Made by a program: the position numbers and the translations under genes. Positions 15,824 to 22,561 of a stretch of 64,000 bases of DNA are shown here, in pieces. The notes beneath the pieces are model-generated. The model did no database searches, was not told the DNA's origin, and worked only from the letters and a program-made list of their open reading frames with translations. Source of the stretch: CAIUGU01 sp031398625 (GTDB taxonomy: Bacteria > Pseudomonadota > Gammaproteobacteria > Steroidobacterales > Steroidobacteraceae); contig JANNNQ010000447.1 of NCBI GenBank assembly GCA_031398625.1, positions 29,477-93,476 of the forward strand. Reading direction: 5' to 3'. Position 1 is the first letter of the stretch, and the number at the start of each line of letters is the position of its first letter.

Positions 15824-16239
15824 GCGAAGTGAAGCTGACACCCGCTGAGGATCTGCTGATCGAGGTGCTGATCGCACGTCATCGCTTGGGAGAGCCGTTC
15901 TGGACGTTCGACTACTGCCAGCGGCCAGTTCTCAAGCGCCTGGAGGCGAAGGGACTCGTAACCACCAAGGCCGCCCCGCCGCCTCATATTCAAGCCCGCT
16001 TGACCCTCACGGCGGTTCGGGCGTTCATGTCGAACCCGTACACGCCACAGGGCGCAAAGGTCGAGTGGGCGGTCCAGGCAGCCGACGACGCCAAGCCGAT
16101 CCACTACGCGATCCGGTCGCACAGCCCGGCCGTGTCGGAGGAGTACCACCGCAAATACGCGGCCCGCCATGACGGGGACCTGTACCGGCGGTGCGTGGTG
16201 GAGATGCCGTGGCAGCTTGTTCCGGAGGAGAAGTCGTGA
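15820..16239 (+). CDS. Hypothetical protein
   Basis: 139 aa. GTG start overlapping previous stop. The N-terminus resembles a winged helix (LTPAEDLLIEVLIARHRLGE, VLKRLEAKGLVTTK). The rest is not recognised. Confidence 0.5.
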   Translation: MSEVKLTPAEDLLIEVLIARHRLGEPFWTFDYCQRPVLKRLEAKGLVTTKAAPPPHIQARLTLTAVRAFMSNPYTPQGAKVEWAVQAADDAKPIHYAIRSHSPAVSEEYHRKYAARHDGDLYRRCVVEMPWQLVPEEKS

Positions 16240-16904
16240 GCATTCCTGAGGTCATCATCGAACCGTGGACGTACCGGGTGTCACCGTTCCCAGCGGACTC
16301 CGAACCCGGCCGGTTCTGGTCGACGTGGATCAAGGCGACTGGCGATGGCCGTTGGTACGCGATGGACGGCTACAACTCGATGCCCGAGTCGTTCTTGACG
16401 GTTCACGGGGAGTGGACGATGGACCGGGAGGCGTCGATCTGTTTCGTGGACTTCGAGGAGGCGAAACGGATTGCGACGGAGGCAATCCACGACATCACGG
16501 TCAACTGGGATCACGTTCGAGCAGGCAGCCGCGCGGTTCAGCCGGAAGGAGCGGCTATGAGCCCGCAGCGAGTGAAGGTCGAGGGCGACCTGTTCCACGG
16601 CCGAGTTCCGGAGGGCGCGGTGTACGTGGGTCGCGCTGCTCCGGGGCTGAAGGCAAGCGAGTACGCGAACCCGTACCGGATTGGCCACCGGACGACGGAC
16701 CCGGCAACCGGATACGAAACCATCCCGCTCAACCGCTCGGATGTCGTTGCCCTCTATGCGGCCTTGCTGGTTGCGAGAGAGAGGACAGCGCCCCAGTGGG
16801 TGGCGGAACTGAGGGCTGCGCTCCAAGGCTGGAACCTGGCCTGCTGGTGCAAACCGGCCGAGCCGTGCCATGCGGATGTCCTGCTGGACTTCGCCTCATC
16901 CTGA
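16236..16904 (+). CDS. DUF4326 domain protein with N-terminal extension
   Basis: 222 aa. The C-terminal part (from residue about 108) has VYVGRAAPG, SEYANPYRIG, YAALL and ACWCKPAEPCHADVLL, the DUF4326 pattern. An internal in-frame ATG at 16558 follows a strong GGAAGGAG, so a separate short DUF4326 protein may also be made. The N-terminal part is unrecognised. Function of DUF4326 is unknown; it lies beside DNA-modification genes. Confidence 0.75.
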   Translation: MSIPEVIIEPWTYRVSPFPADSEPGRFWSTWIKATGDGRWYAMDGYNSMPESFLTVHGEWTMDREASICFVDFEEAKRIATEAIHDITVNWDHVRAGSRAVQPEGAAMSPQRVKVEGDLFHGRVPEGAVYVGRAAPGLKASEYANPYRIGHRTTDPATGYETIPLNRSDVVALYAALLVARERTAPQWVAELRAALQGWNLACWCKPAEPCHADVLLDFASS

Positions 16905-16923
16905 GCTGCAGGCGGGCAGGCGG

Positions 16924-16955
16924 GCGGGCGTGGGGTGTGTCCCTGCGCCCGCTTT
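16924..16955 (+). terminator. Probable intrinsic terminator
   Basis: GCGGGCG pairs with CGCCCGC across a 15-nt loop, followed by TTTC. It follows the DUF4326 gene and precedes operator D. Confidence 0.5.
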
Positions 16956-16991
16956 CGCTGCTTGGTGGGGTCGCGACTCGAACAGCAATGA

Positions 16992-17026
16992 CTATGGATC
17001 GTAGACGTTACGACTACGGATCGTGC
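16992..17026. promoter_or_regulatory. Dual operator D
   Basis: CTATGGATCGTAG (16992-17004) and CTACGGATCGTGC (17014-17026), 9 bp apart. A good -10, TAATAT (17027-17032), follows at once. Confidence 0.8.
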
Positions 17027-17059
17027 TAATATTTGATCCAGTCGTCCAGGTAGAACAGC

Positions 17060-17092
17060 GAGGCCCCCGGCGTCTTCAGCGCCAGGGGCCTC
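17060..17092 (+). promoter_or_regulatory. Leader hairpin after operator D
   Basis: GAGGCCCCCGGCG pairs almost completely with GCGCCAGGGGCCTC around TCTTCA. Located in the 5' leader of gene 17138, with no U tract. Confidence 0.65.
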
Positions 17093-17137
17093 CACCGATC
17101 GGCTCCTGACCACTGCAACCCAGGAGGTACGACCAGC

Positions 17138-17368
17138 ATGGGCAACAAGCCCGAAACCAGTGTAGGCGAAGGCACTAAACGCACCCTTCGACCACGCCAA
17201 TTCAGCGACGCCATGACCACTCCGGTGCCGATCCTCACCGACGACGACCCGCGACACGGGACCATCAACGGTCGGGTCAACTTCAAATGCAAGTGCCCGC
17301 CCTGCTACGCCGCTGGTTGCGCCTATTGGGCTGGCCGCCGGGCCAAGGGCAAGGGGGATGCGGCATGA
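17138..17368 (+). CDS. Small zinc-binding-type phage protein
   Basis: 76 aa. DDPRHGTINGRVNFKC then KCPPCYAAGCAY: the HGT...C..C pattern is frequent in small actinophage proteins of unknown role. CAGGAGG lies upstream. First gene of the operator D operon. Confidence 0.6.
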   Translation: MGNKPETSVGEGTKRTLRPRQFSDAMTTPVPILTDDDPRHGTINGRVNFKCKCPPCYAAGCAYWAGRRAKGKGDAA

Positions 17369-18276
17369 GCGCCCCGAGGAAAGACCGCGACCCCAAGGCG
17401 ACCGAACGCGAGATGCTCGACCTCCTCGAACGGTCCCTTGCGAAGCACGGCAACGGCGGCTCCGGGGAGTACGCGTTCATGCGGCAAGTCCGCAACTCGT
17501 CAGGCTTCAACGCCAACCGCACCTTCGACGGTGTAGCCGTCGGACTCTGGCCATCGCGTGGACACGACATCCACGTCTACGAGGTGAAGGTCTCGCGATC
17601 CGACTGGCTGCACGAACTCCGTCAGCCGAAGAAGGCCGACGATGCCGCTCGGGTCGCTGACCGGTTCTCCATCGTCGCCCCCCGCGATGTCGTCGACCTC
17701 GCCGAAGTCCCAGCCACGTGGGGTCTCATTCACGCCACGGGTGGCACCGAGATCACTGAGGAAGCCGAGCCGCTATTCCCTGGCGAACTGCCGCGCACAA
17801 TCTCACGGGTCGAGGGTCGCAAGCTGCGCACCGTCCGCGCTGCCCCACTGCTGCGTCCTGCCGAGGATTGCCGGGGGCCGATTCCCCGAGAGTTCATGGT
17901 GCCTCTACTGCGGGCCGCAGGTGCTGTTCCCGATCCGACGCCACCTCATCAGCGGCTGATCGACGAAGCCGTGGCGAAGGCGGTGGCAGCAGAACGGCGG
18001 CACCACGAGGAGAAGGGCGACAAGCGGCTTGCCCAAGCCGAAGCCAGAGACGTCATGTGGTCGGCGTTTACCCGCGCGTCCGGCGTCTTCGTCACCAAGA
18101 GCACGGCGGAGGAGCGCGGCCATGCGGTTCGCCTGGCCATGGCCGCGAACGAGGGACCAGCCTTCGCCCGCAACTACATGCGGCGTGCCTTGCAGGAGCT
18201 GGAAAGGACCTGCGAGAACTTGCGGTTCCAGTTGGAGCGCGTTGATGTCGCTGATGCTGAGGACGGTGCGGCATGA
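17365..18276 (+). CDS. MmcB-like PD-(D/E)xK nuclease
   Basis: 303 aa. FDGVAVGLWPSRGHDIHVYEVKVSRSD contains the D...E-V-K core of PD-(D/E)xK nucleases, followed by the family block WLHELRQPKKAD and DRFSIVAPRDVV. MmcB-like proteins act in DNA repair. The C-terminal third is helical and unassigned. ATG overlaps the previous stop. Confidence 0.8.
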   Translation: MSAPRKDRDPKATEREMLDLLERSLAKHGNGGSGEYAFMRQVRNSSGFNANRTFDGVAVGLWPSRGHDIHVYEVKVSRSDWLHELRQPKKADDAARVADRFSIVAPRDVVDLAEVPATWGLIHATGGTEITEEAEPLFPGELPRTISRVEGRKLRTVRAAPLLRPAEDCRGPIPREFMVPLLRAAGAVPDPTPPHQRLIDEAVAKAVAAERRHHEEKGDKRLAQAEARDVMWSAFTRASGVFVTKSTAEERGHAVRLAMAANEGPAFARNYMRRALQELERTCENLRFQLERVDVADAEDGAA

Positions 18277-18662
18277 CCGCGCTCCATGCAGTCGAAAGCC
18301 TCGGCCTCGTCTCCGATGTGGTGGGTCTGCGCACCCAACTCAGGGGAATGCTGAGCGACCTCGAGAACGCATCGCCGCTACCCGGACCTACCCGCTACGC
18401 CACCGATCACCTCCCTGGTGCTTACTGGGAGACCGGAGTCTCCATCGTCAACTGGTCCGCGTCGAAGCCCCTCACGGTCATAGCCCTGGCCGAGGACGTG
18501 GGCATGATTGATGCCCCGATCTACCTCACCGATCCGGCTTTCCCTAGAGACATCCTGTGCCTGACGGCAGAACAGGCGAGGACCGTTGCCCGATCCCTGC
18601 TCGCCGCTGCCGACATGGCCGGCAGTCCGCTGATCGCCCGTAGGTGCGGGGGCATCCGATGA
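18273..18662 (+). CDS. Hypothetical protein
   Basis: 129 aa, ATG overlapping previous stop. Beta-rich centre (VSIVNWSASKPLTVIALAED) and helical C-terminus. Not recognised. Confidence 0.55.
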   Translation: MTALHAVESLGLVSDVVGLRTQLRGMLSDLENASPLPGPTRYATDHLPGAYWETGVSIVNWSASKPLTVIALAEDVGMIDAPIYLTDPAFPRDILCLTAEQARTVARSLLAAADMAGSPLIARRCGGIR

Positions 18663-18709
18663 CCGACTCCCTGTTCGACATGGAAACTACGCCCCGGAGG
18701 GCCGTCTGA
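18659..18709 (+). CDS. Micro-ORF (16 aa)
   Basis: Encodes MTDSLFDMETTPRRAV. The ATG overlaps the upstream stop by 4 nt and the TGA shares one base with the next ATG, so it bridges two genes by translational coupling. It may be a coupling peptide or the remnant of a longer gene beginning MTDSLFD. Confidence 0.4.
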   Translation: MTDSLFDMETTPRRAV

Positions 18710-19449
18710 TGGCAGACACGGAAATCGGCTGGACCGAGAAGGTCTGGAACCCAACCACTGGCTGCGATCGCGTATCGCCAGGGTGCGACAACTGCTATGC
18801 CCTGACTATGGCCAAGCGCCTGAAGGGGATGGGGTCAGCCAAGTATCAGACCAATGGCGACCCTCGGACCTCTGGCCCTGGCTTCGGTCTCGCTCTACAC
18901 CCGGACGCCCTCGACCTCCCGAAGTCGTGGCGCAAGGGTCGCAAGATATTCGTGAACTCGATGAGCGACCTGTTTCACGCCCGCGTCCCGCTTTCGTTCC
19001 AGCAGGACGTGTTTCAGGTGATGGCGGAGACGCCACAGCACACCTACCAGGTGCTGACCAAGCGGTCGCTCCTCCTCCGGCGCCGGGCCGAACATCTGGT
19101 TTGGCCGTCGAACGTGTGGATGGGCGTCTCGGTCGAAACTGAGGAGTATCTCGGGCGCATCGACCACCTCCGCGATGTCCCGGCTGCCGTCCGGTTCGTC
19201 TCCGCCGAGCCGCTACTTGGTGGCTTACCCGGCCTGAACCTCGACGGCATCCATTGGGTCATCACCGGTGGCGAGTCCGGTCCTGGTGCCCGACCCGTTG
19301 AGCAGAACTGGGTTCGGGGAATCCGGGACGCCTGCATCTCCTCCGAGGTGGCGTTCTTCCACAAACAATGGGGAGGCGTCAGGCCGAAAGCCAACGGGCG
19401 GACGCTCGACGGGCGGACATGGGATGAGTACCCGGGCGATCGCCGATGA
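18709..19449 (+). CDS. Phage Gp37/Gp68 family (DUF5131) protein
   Basis: 246 aa. IGWTEKVWNPTTGC, then SPGCDNCYA, FVNSMSDLFH, VLTKR, WMGVSVE and VITGGESG mark DUF5131. The three cysteines resemble a radical-SAM-like cluster, but the CxxxCxxC spacing is not canonical. Widely present in phages; biochemical role not established. Confidence 0.9.
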   Translation: MADTEIGWTEKVWNPTTGCDRVSPGCDNCYALTMAKRLKGMGSAKYQTNGDPRTSGPGFGLALHPDALDLPKSWRKGRKIFVNSMSDLFHARVPLSFQQDVFQVMAETPQHTYQVLTKRSLLLRRRAEHLVWPSNVWMGVSVETEEYLGRIDHLRDVPAAVRFVSAEPLLGGLPGLNLDGIHWVITGGESGPGARPVEQNWVRGIRDACISSEVAFFHKQWGGVRPKANGRTLDGRTWDEYPGDRR

Positions 19450-20102
19450 CCACCGCCATCCTCGAGCCGCCCTTGTCCCGTTCCGGCCCCAGCTTCCTCG
19501 CATCGGACCGAACCAGGGTTGCCCTCACCCACGGCCCCCTGCTGCTCCGGACCCGGGGTATGGGCCGCTGGCACCGCCCCCGCTCCGGATCGTCGTGGAC
19601 GTCGGGTTACGACGGCGAGGAAATCACCTCCTACTACCTCTGGTGCGGGCAGCAGGTTGGCAGCGGCAACAAGACCACGACCGGAGAGAAGGGATTTATC
19701 ACCGCGGCTTCCCTTCCCGACGACGGCGTCCCGATCTGCGGGACCTGCGAAGGCCGCGCCATCGGTGCCGGATATCAGGGGATCGCCGCGACCGTGCATT
19801 CGCCGGCCGGGCTCCTGTTCCAACCTGAACGGCTTGTCCCGCCGAAGGTGTGCCCCGGGACCGCGCTGCGGCTCTACGACGTCCTGGCGGGCAACCGGGC
19901 CGCGCTGTGCCTTGCGTGCGGGAACACAGAGCCGCTGCGTGGGTACTCCAACGCGGGCGGGGGATGGGAGAACTTGCAGAGGCATCCACCGGGGCCCCGG
20001 CTCGTCCCGCCGTGTGGATTTCATGGCTGGAGAGGGATGGCCCGGATCGGGGACGCGGTGCGGTGCGAATGCACGGCCGGACCGTCCGAACCCGAGTCCT
20101 GA
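19446..20102 (+). CDS. Cysteine-rich hypothetical protein
   Basis: 218 aa, ATG overlapping previous stop. Cys pairs (ICGTC, LCLAC, and CEC at the end) suggest zinc binding. Pro/Arg-rich N-terminus. Last gene before operator E. Confidence 0.5.
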   Translation: MTTAILEPPLSRSGPSFLASDRTRVALTHGPLLLRTRGMGRWHRPRSGSSWTSGYDGEEITSYYLWCGQQVGSGNKTTTGEKGFITAASLPDDGVPICGTCEGRAIGAGYQGIAATVHSPAGLLFQPERLVPPKVCPGTALRLYDVLAGNRAALCLACGNTEPLRGYSNAGGGWENLQRHPPGPRLVPPCGFHGWRGMARIGDAVRCECTAGPSEPES

Positions 20103-20116
20103 TCTGCCCGTGGCGT

Positions 20117-20151
20117 CTACGATCCATCAACCTGATGACCACGAGTCGTAG
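20117..20151. promoter_or_regulatory. Dual operator E
   Basis: CTACGATCCATCA (20117-20129) and CCACGAGTCGTAG (20139-20151), 9 bp apart, with -10 candidate TAGTCT at 20152-20157. Controls the replication operon. Confidence 0.75.
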
Positions 20152-20167
20152 TAGTCTCGAACATGAC

Positions 20168-20194
20168 GCACCCCCGAACTTCGATCGGGGGTGC
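20168..20194 (+). promoter_or_regulatory. Leader hairpin 1 after operator E
   Basis: GCACCCCCGA pairs perfectly with TCGGGGGTGC across a 7-nt loop, about 10 nt after the expected transcription start. Confidence 0.7.
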
Positions 20195-20205
20195 GGACGA
20201 AAAGC

Positions 20206-20238
20206 GAAGAGGCCAGCTCGGCAAAAGCTGACCTCTTC
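20206..20238 (+). promoter_or_regulatory. Leader hairpin 2 after operator E
   Basis: GAAGAGGCCAGCT pairs with AGCTGACCTCTTC (one mismatch), then ATT. The remaining leader to 20363 has no further structure I can identify. Two tandem hairpins suggest attenuation ahead of the replication genes. Confidence 0.6.
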
Positions 20239-20363
20239 ATTCACCACCCCAGAACACCGGAAGGGGGTGGGTCCGTCGTGGCCCATTCTGTCATAAGCAC
20301 TACCCCTCGTGGCCAATCCGAGAGCGCAGCACTAGAAAATCCCCAGGTTCAGGTGGCGACCCG

Positions 20364-20846
20364 ATGACCATCAGCGCCCCGGGCCACCTCTCCGCCGACG
20401 CCAAACCGAACGCCGTCTATCGGTACTTCGACCACCTCGGGCGGCTAGTTTTCGTCGGCATTGCCATTCGGCACGGGCGACACCACGGCCAGGTCGATCC
20501 GCAGCGTCCCGAATGGCTTCAGTACGCCGAGCGATATGACATCGAGGTGTGTCGGGATAGGGATGCCGCCTTCCGCTGCAAACGCGAAATGGTCGAGGAA
20601 TTCCGCCCTCCCTTCAACAAGGTCTACAACGCGAACTGGCAGGAGATCCGATCTGCCTACCTGTCGCTGCGTGCCGCTGAGGATCTCCTGGCGTCCATAC
20701 AGGCAGGCGGCCCCGAGCCCGCGCCTAGCGAAGACGCCGCCCCACAATGTCGCAGCTCGCCGAGGATCGCCGCGCCTGAGACGGCATCGACGCCCGAGTC
20801 TTTCGAGTCGATGCTGGCCAACCTGTTCAAGGGTGGTCGGAGCTGA
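20364..20846 (+). CDS. GIY-YIG-like nuclease domain protein
   Basis: 160 aa. AVYRYFDHLGRLVFVGIAI corresponds to the GIY...YIG strand pair, followed by a basic helix region (ERYDIEVCRDRDAAFRCKREMVEEF) and PFNK, as in GIY-YIG proteins. The C-terminal third is low-complexity. Could be a homing or repair nuclease. Confidence 0.65.
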   Translation: MTISAPGHLSADAKPNAVYRYFDHLGRLVFVGIAIRHGRHHGQVDPQRPEWLQYAERYDIEVCRDRDAAFRCKREMVEEFRPPFNKVYNANWQEIRSAYLSLRAAEDLLASIQAGGPEPAPSEDAAPQCRSSPRIAAPETASTPESFESMLANLFKGGRS

Positions 20847-20889
20847 TGGGCCACCTCGTGGCCGACCTCGCTGTGGGGGTGCAGTGCCA

Positions 20890-21885
20890 ATGAGCATGGA
20901 CCCAATCCTGTGGGCCATGAAGGACGCACCGATTGCGGACGCTGAGGAGTGGGCAATCCTTGTCTGCCTCGCAGAGCGCGCCGACGAAGACGGGTGCTCA
21001 TCCTTCCCATCGCAGGCCACGATCGCCAAGCGGATCAAGATGGCCGACCGCACGGTCCGCCGCCGCCTGGAGGCAATGGAATCCCGGGGTCTCATCAGTC
21101 GCGGCGACCAGTCCGCAGCGGCCTACCTCAAGGACAAGGCCCCGGTCGTCTGGGACCTTCTGATCCCTCTCTCGTGGTTCCCGAACCTGGATCGGATTCA
21201 GGAGTTCAGGGAACGCAAGGGGCGCGGACCGCTGTCGGTGGCGGATCGGCCCGACATCAGCGCCTCCCCGGACAAGCTGCGTCGTGTCGACTTTGGGGTA
21301 CCTCGCCCCCCGGACTGGGGGACCGGGCGGACTTCAAGTCCGGGGGGACTCTCTGACCGGGCGGACTCTGGGACCAAAGCGACCGGACTTGAAGTCCAAA
21401 GCGACCGGACTACAAGTCCGACAACCCTCAAAGAACTAACCCTCCCCATTAACCCTCCTCTAGTCGGAGCCGAGACGGCACCGACGACAGAGGTTAAGCC
21501 GAAGCGGAAGCGTCGGACGGAAGCCGAACTGAACACCGACCGTCCCGAGCTTGGTCGGCTCTGCGATCACCTCGCAGAGCGCGTTGAGGGACATGGCTTC
21601 ACTCGGCCCGTTGTGTCTCAGGACTGGCTCACCACCGCCCGCCGGATGCTCGACATCGACGGGTATACCGAGGATCAGATCCACCGAGCCATCGAGTGGT
21701 GTCAGGACAGCGACTTCTGGTACCCGAATGTCCGCTCGATGGACAAGCTCCGCGAGCAGTACGAGACCTTGCGAGATCGCGCCATGTCCGAGCAGCGCAA
21801 GAAGGCGAAGGCCAAACCGCGCCCGGCCGACGGCAACCAAGACCACTGGAACAACCCCAATGCCAGCTTCGGCCTACCCGCCTAA
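20890..21885 (+). CDS. HTH replication protein (replisome organiser)
   Basis: 331 aa from ATG 20890. N-terminal winged helix, CSSFPSQATIAKRIKMADRTVRRRLEAMESRGLI, as in phage replication initiators. A variable linker follows, and then a helical C-terminus (QDWLTTARRMLDIDGYTEDQI) that may contact the helicase loader. It is followed directly by a DnaC-like gene and DnaB. Origin repeats within the gene were not identified. Confidence 0.75.
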   Translation: MSMDPILWAMKDAPIADAEEWAILVCLAERADEDGCSSFPSQATIAKRIKMADRTVRRRLEAMESRGLISRGDQSAAAYLKDKAPVVWDLLIPLSWFPNLDRIQEFRERKGRGPLSVADRPDISASPDKLRRVDFGVPRPPDWGTGRTSSPGGLSDRADSGTKATGLEVQSDRTTSPTTLKELTLPINPPLVGAETAPTTEVKPKRKRRTEAELNTDRPELGRLCDHLAERVEGHGFTRPVVSQDWLTTARRMLDIDGYTEDQIHRAIEWCQDSDFWYPNVRSMDKLREQYETLRDRAMSEQRKKAKAKPRPADGNQDHWNNPNASFGLPA

Positions 21886-21898
21886 CCGAAGGATCACC

Positions 21899-22561
21899 AT
21901 GACCACGCGCGACCAGTTCGAAGCACGTCTCCTCGCCAGCCTCGATGACATCGTCGCCGGTTACGAGGACGCCTACCGCAGCGATAACCCCAATGGACTC
22001 TGGGAGTCGTGGGCGGAGTCGGAGAAGTACCGGCTGCGATCCTGCATCCAGCGCTGGGTGGGCTACGTCCCGCCCGTGTTCCGTTCGGCAGACCTCGCCA
22101 AGCTCGGGCCCGAGCAGCACGGGGATGCCCTCCGCGGCTACCTGACGGGGACCACCCGAAACCTGATGCTTGCCGGGCCGATCGGCACCGGGAAGTCGTT
22201 CGCCGCTTGGGCTGTCGCCAATGAGGCTGCGGCCCGAGGCTGGCGCCCCCGGGCGTGGTCGACGCCTCGCCTGCTTCTGGACATGCGCCCCGAGGGCGAC
22301 CCGCAGGCGTTCACCAACGCCTGCCTCGCGGACCTGCTGATCCTCGACGACCTCGGGGCCGCCCGACCGACAGATTGGGCGACGGAGCAGATCTACTCGA
22401 TCGCGGAGGAGCGCTGCAACCAGCAACTGCGCACAATTGTCACCACCAACTCGACGTTCGATCAGCTCACCGCCATCTGGGGTGCGCCGACGATGGACCG
22501 TCTTCGGCACGCCGGCACGAGTCTCGTCTTCAAGGGCGATTCCCGCCGGGGCCCGGTATGA
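21899..22561 (+). CDS. DnaC-like helicase loader ATPase
   Basis: 220 aa. Walker A GPIGTGKS near residue 95, Walker B LLILDDLG near 145, sensor TTN near 180 and an arginine-rich end (GDSRRG). It should load the adjacent DnaB. AAGGATCACC precedes the ATG. Confidence 0.85.
   Translation: MTTRDQFEARLLASLDDIVAGYEDAYRSDNPNGLWESWAESEKYRLRSCIQRWVGYVPPVFRSADLAKLGPEQHGDALRGYLTGTTRNLMLAGPIGTGKSFAAWAVANEAAARGWRPRAWSTPRLLLDMRPEGDPQAFTNACLADLLILDDLGAARPTDWATEQIYSIAEERCNQQLRTIVTTNSTFDQLTAIWGAPTMDRLRHAGTSLVFKGDSRRGPV

Noticed and set aside
16909..16935. GGGC-rich microsatellite as a possible regulatory element
   Set aside because: Short GC slippage sequence partly inside a terminator stem; no independent function is indicated.
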